From Ancylobacter amanitiformis (GTDB lineage: Bacteria; Pseudomonadota; Alphaproteobacteria; Rhizobiales; Xanthobacteraceae): a stretch of 64,000 bases of DNA. Positions 53,587 through 61,687 of this stretch are shown here, piece after piece. The position numbers were made by a program, and so were the translations under genes. How positions within the stretch are numbered: position 1 is the first letter of the stretch; each line of letters begins with the position of its first letter. The notes beneath the pieces are model-generated. The model was not told the origin of the DNA, did no database searches, and saw only the letters and a program-made list of their open reading frames with translations. The stretch lies in assembly GCF_030814815.1 (NCBI RefSeq), contig NZ_JAUSVR010000019.1, positions 1 to 64,000 on the forward strand, written 5' to 3'.

Positions 53587-53991
53587 TTAAGCGGGCGATC
53601 CGCCGGGCCCCACGATGCGGGCGAAGAGCGCCGCGCTGCGGTCGCGGGCGGCACGGGGCGCCGGGGCAGCGGCGGGCGCCGCAGGCGGAGACGGAGCCGC
53701 CACGCCCTCACTGAACTGCGCCTCGATGCTGCGCACGCACTGCGCCACGCCACTATCCGCCAGTCGGTAGTACACCTGCTTGGCGGCGCGGCGGGTGGCC
53801 ACCAGGCCGGCGCGTCGCAATTCGCCGAGCTGCTGGCTCAGGGCGGGCTGGCCAATAGCCGTGGCGGCGTCGATCTCGCCGACGGTCATCTCGCCGGACT
53901 GGAGATGGGAGAGGATCATCAGCCGCTGCGGCTGGCCATAGCTCCGCAGCTTCTCCACCGCCCGGTCGGCCTCCTCGCGGGTCAGCGGCAT
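53587..53991 (-). CDS. ArsR-family repressor (BigR/SqrR-like)
   Basis: The 134-residue protein has an ArsR winged helix (about 10-90, LMILSHLQSGEMTVGEIDAATAIGQPALSQQLGELRRAGLVATRR, quoted in parts). The surrounding persulfide genes suggest the BigR/SqrR sulfide-sensing group. However, the first sensor Cys, in LMILC in that group, is Ser here (LMILS); only one Cys remains (VAQCVRSI). A Pro/Ala-rich tail follows. Its start codon is part of a 14-bp tandem repeat; AGGGGG upstream is its ribosome site. Confidence 0.87.
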   Translation of the reverse strand: MPLTREEADRAVEKLRSYGQPQRLMILSHLQSGEMTVGEIDAATAIGQPALSQQLGELRRAGLVATRRAAKQVYYRLADSGVAQCVRSIEAQFSEGVAAPSPPAAPAAAPAPRAARDRSAALFARIVGPGGSPA

Positions 53992-54044
53992 GGTTTCAGC
54001 CCCCTGGTTTCAGGTTCATGGTTTCAGCTTCATGGTTTCAGCTT
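53989..54044. repeat. 14-bp tandem repeat carrying the arsR start codon
   Basis: Four consecutive 14-bp units related to CATGGTTTCAGCTT start at 53989, 54003, 54017 and 54031. The last two are identical. The first contains the ArsR ATG, and the last overlaps the peroxiredoxin stop (54038). Confidence 0.9.
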
Positions 54045-54691
54045 CGGTCGAGCGGCCGACAGAACCATGCCGGGTCGTCGTTTGACACCAGCGTCTCGTC
54101 GGTGAGCGGACGCAGCACCGGGTCGCCGGGCTCCCAGCCTTCCGGCGTCACCGCGTCCCCCGCGGCGGCGCGCTTGAGCGCGGCGGCAAGGCGCAACATC
54201 TCACGCGCCGAACGCCCGACCGACATCGGGTACCAGCTGATGGCGCGGACAATGCCGTCCGGGTCGATGAAATAGCTCGCCCGCACGGTGGAGGAATCCT
54301 GCGCCGTCTCATCCAGCATGCCATAGGCGCGGCTGATGACGAGCGAGGTGTCCTCCACCACGGGAAACGGCACCTCGACATTGAAGGCGCCGCGGATCGC
54401 CCGCAGCCAGCCCATGTGGGAGAACAGGCTGTCCACCGACAGCCCCAGCAGCGCCACGCCGATTTCGTCGAATCGCGGTGCCAGCCGGGCCAGCGCGATG
54501 AATTCGCTGGTGCAGACCGGGGTGAAATCCGCCGGGTGCGAGAACAGCACGAGCCACCGGCCGCGATAATCGCCGAGGTGAACCTGCCCCTGTGTCGAGC
54601 GGGCGCTGAACACGGGCGCGGTATCGCCGATGCGCAGCGGGCGCGGCGCGGCGGAGGCCGATCGGGTGTCGGAATGGAGTTCCCCTGTCAT
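54038..54691 (-). CDS. Peroxiredoxin (AhpC/TSA, 1-Cys Prx6-like)
   Basis: The 217-residue thioredoxin-fold peroxidase has the active-site motif HPADFTPVCTSEF (peroxidatic Cys about 60) and no resolving Cys in the usual place. A second Cys lies only near the C-terminus (WFCRPL). The ending VSNDDPAWFCRPLD is typical of the Prx6-like group. It is divergent from the persulfide dioxygenase and upstream of arsR on its own strand, suggesting shared control by sulfide/persulfide. Confidence 0.92.
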   Translation of the reverse strand: MTGELHSDTRSASAAPRPLRIGDTAPVFSARSTQGQVHLGDYRGRWLVLFSHPADFTPVCTSEFIALARLAPRFDEIGVALLGLSVDSLFSHMGWLRAIRGAFNVEVPFPVVEDTSLVISRAYGMLDETAQDSSTVRASYFIDPDGIVRAISWYPMSVGRSAREMLRLAAALKRAAAGDAVTPEGWEPGDPVLRPLTDETLVSNDDPAWFCRPLDRS

Positions 54692-54731
54692 GCCCTCTGA
54701 TTGCCCTTACCGAGAAAGTGATGCAATACGG

Positions 54732-54758
54732 ATTTACAATTACACACATTATGTAAAT
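54732..54758. promoter_or_regulatory. Candidate ArsR operator ATTTACA-N13-TGTAAAT
   Basis: A perfect 7-bp inverted repeat lies in the only AT-rich patch between the peroxiredoxin and the persulfide dioxygenase. AT-rich dyads of this sort are bound by BigR/SqrR-type ArsR proteins. Binding is inferred. Confidence 0.55.
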
Positions 54759-54791
54759 ATGAAATTTATGAAGATGGCTGGAGGAACGCCA

Positions 54792-55733
54792 ATGTCCGAT
54801 CCGACCTTCCTGAACGACGTGCCGCTTGAAAAAGCCGCCGCCCAGATCCGGGCTGCCGGCGCGCGCGAGAACCGCCTGGCGGTCGAGGCTTTCTTCGACG
54901 AGCCAACCAACACGGCGAGCTATGTCATTCATGATCCCGCCACCCGGCAGGCGGCGATCGTCGACAGCGTGCTCGATTTCGACGCGGCTTCGGGGCGCAC
55001 CTCCACCGCTTCGGCGGACGCGATCATCGCTTACGTGAAGGCGCATGGGCTGACGGTCGATTGGCTGCTGGAGAGCCACGCCCATGCCGACCACCTCTCG
55101 GCCGCGCCCTATATCCAGCGCGAACTGGGCGGAAAGCTCGCCATCGGGCGCGAGATCATCACCGTCCAGAACGTGTTCGGGAAGATCTTCAACTTCGGCA
55201 CCGAATTCGCCCGCGACGGCTCCGAGTTCGACCGGCTGTTCGAGGATGGCGACACGTTCAGCGTCGGCTCCATCCCTGCCATGGTGCTGCATGTTCCCGG
55301 CCACACGCCGGCCGACATGGCCTATGTCATCGGCGACGTGGTGTTCACCGGCGATACGCTGTTCATGCCGGATTTCGGCACCGCTCGCGCCGACTTCCCC
55401 GGCGGCGACGCCCGCCAGCTTTTCCACTCGATCCGCCGCCTGCTGGCGCTGCCGGACGAGACCCGCCTGTTCCTCTGCCACGACTACAAGGCGCCCGGTC
55501 GCGACACCTATGCGTGGGAGACCACGGTCGGCGCCGAGCGGGCGGAAAACATCCACGTGCGCGACGGGGTGGACGAGGCCGCTTTTGTGGAGATGCGCAC
55601 CACGCGCGACGCCACGCTGGCCATGCCCAAGCTGATCCTTCCCTCGGTGCAGGTGAACATGCGGGCGGGCAACCTTCCCGAGCCGGAAGAGAACGGCCGC
55701 CGCTACCTGAAACTGCCGCTCGACACGCTCTGA
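54792..55733 (+). CDS. Persulfide dioxygenase (ETHE1/BLH-like metallo-beta-lactamase fold)
   Basis: The 313-residue enzyme has metal ligands in ESHAHADHLSA (HxHxDH), HVPGHTPADM, FTGDTLF and CHDYKAPG. The ETHE1-like iron subgroup is marked by FGTARADFPGG and AWETTVGAERAENIHV. It oxidises glutathione or protein persulfide to sulfite in the cytoplasm. GGAGG before the ATG at 54792 sets the start. The gene is followed 70 nt later by SQR, and a 9-bp hairpin lies between. Confidence 0.93.
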   Translation: MSDPTFLNDVPLEKAAAQIRAAGARENRLAVEAFFDEPTNTASYVIHDPATRQAAIVDSVLDFDAASGRTSTASADAIIAYVKAHGLTVDWLLESHAHADHLSAAPYIQRELGGKLAIGREIITVQNVFGKIFNFGTEFARDGSEFDRLFEDGDTFSVGSIPAMVLHVPGHTPADMAYVIGDVVFTGDTLFMPDFGTARADFPGGDARQLFHSIRRLLALPDETRLFLCHDYKAPGRDTYAWETTVGAERAENIHVRDGVDEAAFVEMRTTRDATLAMPKLILPSVQVNMRAGNLPEPEENGRRYLKLPLDTL

Positions 55734-55739
55734 AGCGGC

Positions 55740-55767
55740 GCCGGCCGGTGCGCCAATGCCGGCCGGC
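55740..55767 (+). other. Intercistronic hairpin between persulfide dioxygenase and SQR
   Basis: GCCGGCCGG (55740-55748) pairs perfectly with CCGGCCGGC (55759-55767) across a 10-nt loop. No T-run follows, so it is more likely an mRNA processing or stability element, or weak attenuation, than a full terminator. Confidence 0.5.
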
Positions 55768-55803
55768 AGCGGTCGCCCCTTCCACGAGATGGAGGAAACT
55801 CCC

Positions 55804-57495
55804 ATGACGTCGAAACAGATCGTGCCGGAATTTCACGTGCACGGCGCATTGGACGAGCCGGGCCTTGCCGAAGCCGCCGCCGCTGGCTACCGCGCCATCA
55901 TCTGCACACGTCCCGATGGGGAGGATCCCGGCCAAATGGAAGCCGCGGAAGCGGCCGTGCTGGCCGAGGCCCTCGGCATGGCCTTCGTGCACATCCCGGT
56001 GACGCCGGGCACTTACAGCGACGCCGATGTGGCGACGATGCGCACCATGCTCGACCGCCTGCCCAACCCGATCCTCGGCTATTGCCGCAGTGGCACGCGG
56101 GCGGCGACGCTGTGGGCGCTGGCCGAGGCGGGGCGGCGGAGCCCGGACGAGATACTGGCGCTAAGCTCCGCCGCCGGCATCGACCTTTCCGGCCAGCGCG
56201 CCCGCCTTACGGCCCTGGACAGGGGGATCCGCCCCGGCGCACCGAAGACCTATGACGTGGTCATCGTGGGAGGCGGCGCGGCCGGCATCGCCACCGCCTC
56301 CAGCCTGCTCAAGCGCCGACCCTCGCTCGACATCGCCATCGTCGAGCCGGCGGAGTGCCATTACTACCAGCCGGGCTGGACCATGGTCGGGGCCGGCGTG
56401 TTCCAGCCGGATACCACCCGCGTGCCGATGGGCGCGGTGATGCCCGATTCCGTCACCTGGATCCGGCAGGCCGCCGCCGGCTTCCTTCCCGAGGCCAAGG
56501 AGGTCGCTCTCGCGGACGGCTCGTCCGTGCGCTACCGCGTGCTGGTCGCCGCGCCCGGCCTGCGGCTGGCGTGGGAGGCCATTCCCGGCCTGCCCGAGGC
56601 GCTCGGCCGCAACGGCGTCACCTCGAATTACCGCTTCGACCTCGCCCCCTACACGTTCCGCCTCGCCAGCACGGTGAAGTCGGGCCGCGCGCTGTTCACC
56701 CAGCCGGCCATGCCGATCAAATGCGCCGGCGCGCCGCAGAAGGCGATGTACCTGTCCTGCGACATCTGGCGCGGCGCCGGCGTTCTGCCGCGCATGAAGG
56801 TGGAGTTCCATAATGCCGGCGGCGTGCTGTTCGGCGTGCCGGCCTATGTTCCCGCGCTGATGGAATATGTCGAGCGCTACGGCATCGACCTCAATTTCGC
56901 CTCCACGCTCGTCGGCGTCGATGGCGATACGCAGGTGGCGACCTTCGAGCGCCGGGGAAGCGACGGCGGCACCGAGCGGGTGGAGCGCTCCTTCGACATG
57001 CTGCACGCCGTGCCACCGCAAAAGCCGCTCGACGTCATCGCCGCCAGCCCGCTGGCGGGCGCGGGTGGCTGGATCGAGGTCGATCCGGCGACGCTGCGCC
57101 ATGTTCGGTACCCGGACATTTTCGCCCTCGGCGACGCCACCAACACGCCGAACGCCAAGACCGCCGCCGCCGCGCGCAAGCAGGCGCCTGTCGTGGCGGT
57201 GAATGTGCTCGCGGCGCTGGAGGGCAAGGCGCCCGCCGCCCAGTATGACGGCTACGGCTCCTGCCCGCTCACGGTGGAGCGCGGCAGGATCGTGCTGGCC
57301 GAGTTCGGCTATGGCGGCGCGCTGATGCCCACCTTTCCGCGCTGGATCCTCGACGGCTCGCGTCCCACGCGCCTCGCTTGGTTCCTCAAGGACCGCATGC
57401 TGCCGCCCATCTACTGGCACGCCATGCTGAAGGGCCGGGAGTGGCTGTGCCGGCCCGAGCCGATCGCGGCCGGGCCGAGCCGCGAGGCCGCGTGA
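55804..57495 (+). CDS. sqr: DUF442 sulfurtransferase/phosphatase-like domain fused to sulfide:quinone oxidoreductase
   Basis: The 563-residue protein has two parts. Residues about 1-145 are a DUF442 domain with the PTP-like loop GYCRSGTRAA. Residues about 153-555 are an SQRDL-type sulfide:quinone oxidoreductase with FAD motif VVIVGGGAAGIATAS, CHYYQPGW, and the redox Cys set in IKCAGAPQK, YLSCDIW and YGSCPLT. It oxidises sulfide to a persulfide at the membrane and passes electrons to quinone; the fused domain may hand the sulfane sulfur on. GGAGG precedes the ATG. The next gene, a sulfite exporter, overlaps as TGATG. Confidence 0.92.
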   Translation: MTSKQIVPEFHVHGALDEPGLAEAAAAGYRAIICTRPDGEDPGQMEAAEAAVLAEALGMAFVHIPVTPGTYSDADVATMRTMLDRLPNPILGYCRSGTRAATLWALAEAGRRSPDEILALSSAAGIDLSGQRARLTALDRGIRPGAPKTYDVVIVGGGAAGIATASSLLKRRPSLDIAIVEPAECHYYQPGWTMVGAGVFQPDTTRVPMGAVMPDSVTWIRQAAAGFLPEAKEVALADGSSVRYRVLVAAPGLRLAWEAIPGLPEALGRNGVTSNYRFDLAPYTFRLASTVKSGRALFTQPAMPIKCAGAPQKAMYLSCDIWRGAGVLPRMKVEFHNAGGVLFGVPAYVPALMEYVERYGIDLNFASTLVGVDGDTQVATFERRGSDGGTERVERSFDMLHAVPPQKPLDVIAASPLAGAGGWIEVDPATLRHVRYPDIFALGDATNTPNAKTAAAARKQAPVVAVNVLAALEGKAPAAQYDGYGSCPLTVERGRIVLAEFGYGGALMPTFPRWILDGSRPTRLAWFLKDRMLPPIYWHAMLKGREWLCRPEPIAAGPSREAA

Positions 57496-58280
57496 TGCTG
57501 GAGCCGCTGCAATACGGGCTCGGTGCCAGTGCGGGGGTGCTCGTCGGCTTCACGCTCGGGCTGGTGGGCGGTGGCGGCTCCATCCTCGCCGTGCCGCTGA
57601 TGGTCTATCTCGTCGGGGTGCGCAATCCGCATATCGCCATCGGCACCAGCGCCTTCGCCGTTGCGATCAACGCGGCCGCCGGCCTGCTCAGCCATGCCCG
57701 CGCGGGCACGGTGAAATGGCGCTGCGGCGGCATGTATGCCACGGCCGGCATATTCGGCGCCTTTGCCGGATCGAGCCTGGGCAAGCTGGTCGGAGGCGAG
57801 AAACTGCTCTTCCTGTTCGCGCTGCTCATGCTCGTTGTCGGCGCACTGATGCTGCGCGGGCGCGGCAATCCCGGCGAGCCGGGTGCCGAGTGCAATCGCG
57901 AGAAGGCGCCGAAAGTGCTCGGCTTCGGCCTCGGCACCGGCGTCTTTTCCGGCTTCTTCGGCATTGGCGGCGGTTTCCTCATCGTGCCCGGCCTGATCGG
58001 CTCCACCGGCATGCCGATCCTGAACGCGGTCGGCACCTCGCTGGTGGCGGTGACGGCCTTCGGGCTGACCACCGCCTTCAATTATGCGCTGTCGGGGCTG
58101 GTGAACTGGGCGCTGGCCTTCACCTTCATCGCCGGGGGCGCGCTTGGCAGCGTCGCCGGCATGAAACTCGCCCGGCGCCTCGCCGGGCGCACCGGCCGGC
58201 TGACCACGGTGTTCGCGACGCTGATCTTCGTGGTGGCGAGCTACATGCTGTTCAAGAGCGCCTCGGCCCTGCTGGCCTGA
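57495..58280 (+). CDS. TauE/SafE-family sulfite/anion exporter
   Basis: The 261-residue membrane protein has about eight spans and the two family repeats (GFTLGLVGGGGSILAVPLMVYLVG near the N-terminus, quoted in part, and TGVFSGFFGIGGGFLIVPGLI near residue 150). It probably exports the sulfite made by the persulfide dioxygenase. Its start overlaps the SQR stop (TGATG), which supports a common transcript. Confidence 0.9.
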   Translation: MLEPLQYGLGASAGVLVGFTLGLVGGGGSILAVPLMVYLVGVRNPHIAIGTSAFAVAINAAAGLLSHARAGTVKWRCGGMYATAGIFGAFAGSSLGKLVGGEKLLFLFALLMLVVGALMLRGRGNPGEPGAECNREKAPKVLGFGLGTGVFSGFFGIGGGFLIVPGLIGSTGMPILNAVGTSLVAVTAFGLTTAFNYALSGLVNWALAFTFIAGGALGSVAGMKLARRLAGRTGRLTTVFATLIFVVASYMLFKSASALLA

Positions 58281-58355
58281 ACTCTCAGGTGGCGGCGAGG
58301 GCCACGACCTTCGCGCCGTCGGGGATGCGCTCGCAAAGGCCGATCACGTCCTGGT

Positions 58356-58976
58356 TCACTCCGCCGCCTGGCGACGGCGCGCTTCCGCGAAGGCTTCCTT
58401 GAAGCCGGCATAGTCCAGCGTCGAGGTGCGGAACGGGCCGATCAGATAGGTCGGCGTTCCCTGCAGGCCGATCGATTCGGCCTGCGCCAGATTGCGCTTC
58501 AACAGTGTGCCGATGTCTTTCGCGTGGGCTTGGAGATCGGCATCCAGCCGGGCAAGGTCGATGCCCGAGCCCTGTATCGCCTTCAGCATCTGCTCCTCGC
58601 TGACGCCGCGTCCGGGGATGGCCATCAGCGCGTGATGCACCTTGTCGTAGCCGCCCTGATATTTGGCGGCGAGGGCCATCTGCGCGCCATAGACCGACGC
58701 CTCGGTGAGGATCGGCCAATCCTTGTAGACGAGGCGGATCCTGCCATCTTCTCTGACGGCGCGCTCCAGATCCGGGGCGGACTTCTTGCAGTAAGGGCAG
58801 TTGTAATCGAGGAAGGCGACGACGGTGACGTCGCCCTTCGGGTTGCCGGCCGTGGGCGCGGCCGGGTCCCGCAGGATCGCGTCGACATCGACGCCCTGCG
58901 CAAGGAGCGGTGATCCCGCGAGGCCCATGCCGACGGCGAGGAGGCCGGCAAGCGTGAGGAAATGGCGGCGCTGCAT
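58356..58976 (-). CDS. Periplasmic DsbA-family thiol protein (ScsC/BdbD-like)
   Basis: The 206-residue protein has a signal peptide with twin Arg (MQRRHFLTLAGLLAVGMGLAGSP), the thioredoxin-fold active site CPYC in FLDYNCPYCKKSAPDLE and the cis-Pro loop LQGTPTYLIG. The form GNPKGDVTVVAFLDYNCPYC is typical of ScsC/DsbG-like disulfide proteins of Alphaproteobacteria. It is 33 nt after dsbD, so DsbD may keep it reduced, as ScsB does for ScsC in copper tolerance systems. Confidence 0.9.
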   Translation of the reverse strand: MQRRHFLTLAGLLAVGMGLAGSPLLAQGVDVDAILRDPAAPTAGNPKGDVTVVAFLDYNCPYCKKSAPDLERAVREDGRIRLVYKDWPILTEASVYGAQMALAAKYQGGYDKVHHALMAIPGRGVSEEQMLKAIQGSGIDLARLDADLQAHAKDIGTLLKRNLAQAESIGLQGTPTYLIGPFRTSTLDYAGFKEAFAEARRRQAAE

Positions 58977-59009
58977 GAGAACTCCTGAACGTTCAAGGGT
59001 GAAGGGGGG

Positions 59010-60908
59010 TCATGCGCCGGCGGCGTCGAGCCGGCGGAGGATGGCGTCGACGGTCACGGGGCCGACGATGCGGGAGCCGGGAATCTCGCGCCCCTGCGCA
59101 TCAACGAGGAACAGGGCGGGTGGCCCGACCACGCGGAACCGCTCCATCAGGGCGCGGGTCGTGGCGTTGTAGTCGGTGACATCGGCGGTGACCTGCGGCA
59201 CGGCGGCGAGCCGCGCGCGCAATTCCGGCGCTGCCATCACCCTCGCATTGGCTTTGCAGACGGTGCACCAGTCAGCCGTGAAGTCGACGAGGATGGGGCG
59301 ATTGGGCACGGCACTGTCGGCGGCACCGTCGGCCGCAGCGGCGACCGCGCGGTCGAAGCTGGTCGAGGAGGTGACGGTGGCCGCGGCCTGCGCTGCCGGC
59401 CGGCGGGCATCCGCAACGGCCTCGAAGGCCAGCGGGCGGAGCGGGTCCTGCGCGCCGCCGGCGGCGCCGACGATGAGCGTCGCGCCGTAGAGCGCCGCCG
59501 CCATGCCACCGCCGCGCGCGAGGCGGGCGGCTGGGCCGCTCGATGCGGTGAGCCGGTCGAACCCGCCGAAGAACGCCGCCGCCCCTAGCAGAAGCACGCC
59601 GAACATGGCGAGACTTGCCGGCGCCGGCAGCAACCGGCCGGCCAGCAGAATGGCGACGGCGAGGAAAACCGTGCCGAAGGCCTGCTTCGCTCGTTCCAGC
59701 CAGGCGCCGCCACGCGGCAGCACGCTCGGGCCGAACAGGCCGACCAGCATCAGCGGCAGGCCCATGCCGAGGCCGAGCATGAACAGCGCGCCCGCCCCGG
59801 TGACGACGTCGCCGGTGGTCGCGGCATAGAGCATGGCGCCGGCCAGTGGCGGGGTCACGCAGGGCCCGACGATCAGCGCCGAGCCGAAGCCCAGCAGCGC
59901 CGCGCCACCCAGCGAACCGCTACCGCCACGTCCAGCCAGCCGGGCGGAAAGACCCGCCGGCAAGGCGAGATCGAACAGGCCGAACATGGAGAGCGCCAGC
60001 AGGACGAAGATCGTCGCCGTCACGCCCAGCGCCAACGGTGTCTGCAGCGCGGCCTGAAGGTTCGCTCCCGACCCGCCGGCCACAGCACCGACCAGACCAT
60101 AGGCGCCGGCCATGGCGAGCACATAGGCACCGGTCAGCGCCAGGCTGCGCCGCCGCGTCAATGTCTCGCTCGAGCGGGTCAGCATGCCGGCGAGAATCGG
60201 GATCATCGGGAAGACGCAGGGGGTCAGCGCCAGCAGCAGGCCGAAGCCGAGAAAGGCCAGCAGCGTCCAGCCGAGACTGCCGGCGAACAGCGCGGCGATG
60301 CCCTCGCCGTCGTCCACGGCACCTTCCGTTGATAGCGCCGCCGGTTCCATCGTCGCCGGAGCCGGGCCGCTCCGAGCCGATATGTCCGCCGTGGCGGAGA
60401 TCCGACCGGGCGGTGCGACCCTTGTATCGAGGGTCGAGAGGTCGACGAGGCGCGCCTGCGGGGGGAAGCAGATGCCTTTTTCCGAACAGCCCTGATAGGC
60501 GACCTTCAGCTCGCCGGTGCGGGGGAGCGCCCCGGCGCTGGCTTCGACATCCCGATGGAAGACCTGCACGACGCCGAAATTGGGATCGTCCTTGGCCTCG
60601 CCAACGGGCCGTTCCAGCGGCACGGCCCGGCCGTCCAGTGAGGCGCCGAGACTGTCGCGGTAGAGATAATTGCCCGGCTCGACCATCCAGCGCAGCACCA
60701 GCGCGCCGTCGGGCGAGCGCGCCGCCTCCAGCGTGAAGGGGACCCTGGGTGCGGAGGCGGCGAAGAGCGGTGCGAGGTCCGGATCCTCGGTGGCGGAGGC
60801 GCTGAACGGCGACAGGCACGCAAATGCCAAGGCTGCCGCCCGCATGCCGTTCGCCCGGGAATGTCCCGTCTTCCAGAAGTGCCCCGTCTTCCAGGAGTGT
60901 CCTGCCAT
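59010..60908 (-). CDS. dsbD: Thiol:disulfide interchange protein DsbD
   Basis: The 632-residue protein has a signal region, an N-terminal periplasmic domain with the Cys pair in YQGCSEKGICFPPQ (about 100-180), eight membrane spans with the conserved Cys in LALTPCVFPMIPIL and in GPCVTPPLAGAM, and a C-terminal thioredoxin domain with WCTVC. It carries electrons from cytoplasmic thioredoxin to periplasmic partners. ATG 60908 has AAGGAG about 12 nt upstream; a GTG at 60956 would overlap a regulatory box. The N-terminus holds a repeat GHSWKTGHFWKTGHS. Confidence 0.92.
   Translation of the reverse strand: MAGHSWKTGHFWKTGHSRANGMRAAALAFACLSPFSASATEDPDLAPLFAASAPRVPFTLEAARSPDGALVLRWMVEPGNYLYRDSLGASLDGRAVPLERPVGEAKDDPNFGVVQVFHRDVEASAGALPRTGELKVAYQGCSEKGICFPPQARLVDLSTLDTRVAPPGRISATADISARSGPAPATMEPAALSTEGAVDDGEGIAALFAGSLGWTLLAFLGFGLLLALTPCVFPMIPILAGMLTRSSETLTRRRSLALTGAYVLAMAGAYGLVGAVAGGSGANLQAALQTPLALGVTATIFVLLALSMFGLFDLALPAGLSARLAGRGGSGSLGGAALLGFGSALIVGPCVTPPLAGAMLYAATTGDVVTGAGALFMLGLGMGLPLMLVGLFGPSVLPRGGAWLERAKQAFGTVFLAVAILLAGRLLPAPASLAMFGVLLLGAAAFFGGFDRLTASSGPAARLARGGGMAAALYGATLIVGAAGGAQDPLRPLAFEAVADARRPAAQAAATVTSSTSFDRAVAAAADGAADSAVPNRPILVDFTADWCTVCKANARVMAAPELRARLAAVPQVTADVTDYNATTRALMERFRVVGPPALFLVDAQGREIPGSRIVGPVTVDAILRRLDAAGA
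60862..60897 (-). repeat. 18-bp tandem duplication near the dsbD start
   Basis: Two 18-bp units, TGTCCCGTCTTCCAGAAG and TGCCCCGTCTTCCAGGAG, plus a partial third, give the in-frame repeat WKTGHFWKTGHS just ahead of the DsbD signal helix. Confidence 0.8.
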
Positions 60909-60956
60909 CGGATTCGCCGCTCCTTCATCGTCGCGGCGCAGCGCTCTTATCCTCAC

Positions 60957-60973
60957 CTTAAGCCAGCCTTAAG
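60957..60973. promoter_or_regulatory. PmrA/QseB-type box CTTAAG-N5-CTTAAG
   Basis: Two identical CTTAAG half-sites are spaced by five bases, an exact fit to the direct-repeat box of the PmrA/QseB clade of OmpR-type regulators. It lies between dsbD and the QseB-like regulator gene, so both may be controlled by that regulator. Confidence 0.7.
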
Positions 60974-61024
60974 CTGGCGATGGACCATGGCGAGCAGCGA
61001 CAATGCGGAGATGAACAGGGCGTG

Positions 61025-61687
61025 ATGCGTATTCTTCTGGTCGAGGACGATCCGGTTCTGGCGGACGGCGTGCGCGCCGGCCTTGTTCTCGCCGGCCTGA
61101 CCGTCGATGCCGTGACCACCTGCGCGGATGCTCACGCCGCGCTGGGCATCTGCCGGTTCGATGCCGTCGTCCTCGACCTCATGCTGCCGGACGGCTCCGG
61201 TCTCGACGTGCTGGCGAGGCTCCGCGCCCGGCAGGATGCGACGCCCGTGCTTGTGTTGACCGCGCTGGACGAGACACCGGACCGCATACGCGGGCTGGAT
61301 GCCGGCGCCGACGACTATCTCGGCAAGCCGTTCGACCTCGATGAGCTGGCGGCCCGCCTGCGCGCGCTCGCGCGGCGCGGCGGCGGCCGGGCCAGTGCGT
61401 TGATGCATCACGGCCCGATCGCGATCGATCCAGCCACGCTCGCCGTCAGCCTGGAGGGCTCCCCCGTGCCGGTGTCGCGGCGGGAATTCGCGGTGCTGTC
61501 CATGCTGATGGAGCGGCCGGGCGTGATCCGGTCCAGGGGCGAGCTGGAGGAGCGACTTTATGGCTGGCAGGAGGAGGTCGAGAGCAACACGATTGAAGTC
61601 TATGTGCACAATCTGCGCGCCAAGCTCGGCCGGGACCTGATCGAGACGGTGCGGGGGATCGGCTATCGCCTGCGGGTGCCGGCATGA
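61025..61687 (+). CDS. OmpR-family response regulator (QseB/PmrA-like)
   Basis: The 220-residue regulator has a receiver domain (about 1-118) with LVEDD, phospho-Asp in VVLDLMLPDGSG and Lys in YLGKPF. The winged helix follows (about 125-218; ESNTIEVYVHNLRAKLGRDLIETVRGIGYRL, quoted in part). Its clade binds CTTAAG direct repeats, one of which lies 52 bp upstream. The gene is divergent from dsbD and overlaps the kinase gene by 4 nt. Confidence 0.93.
   Translation: MRILLVEDDPVLADGVRAGLVLAGLTVDAVTTCADAHAALGICRFDAVVLDLMLPDGSGLDVLARLRARQDATPVLVLTALDETPDRIRGLDAGADDYLGKPFDLDELAARLRALARRGGGRASALMHHGPIAIDPATLAVSLEGSPVPVSRREFAVLSMLMERPGVIRSRGELEERLYGWQEEVESNTIEVYVHNLRAKLGRDLIETVRGIGYRLRVPA

Noticed and set aside
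53580-53596. GCCCG-N7-CGGGC hairpin at the arsR stop
   Set aside because: Short stem overlapping the stop codon without a T-run; too weak to call a terminator.
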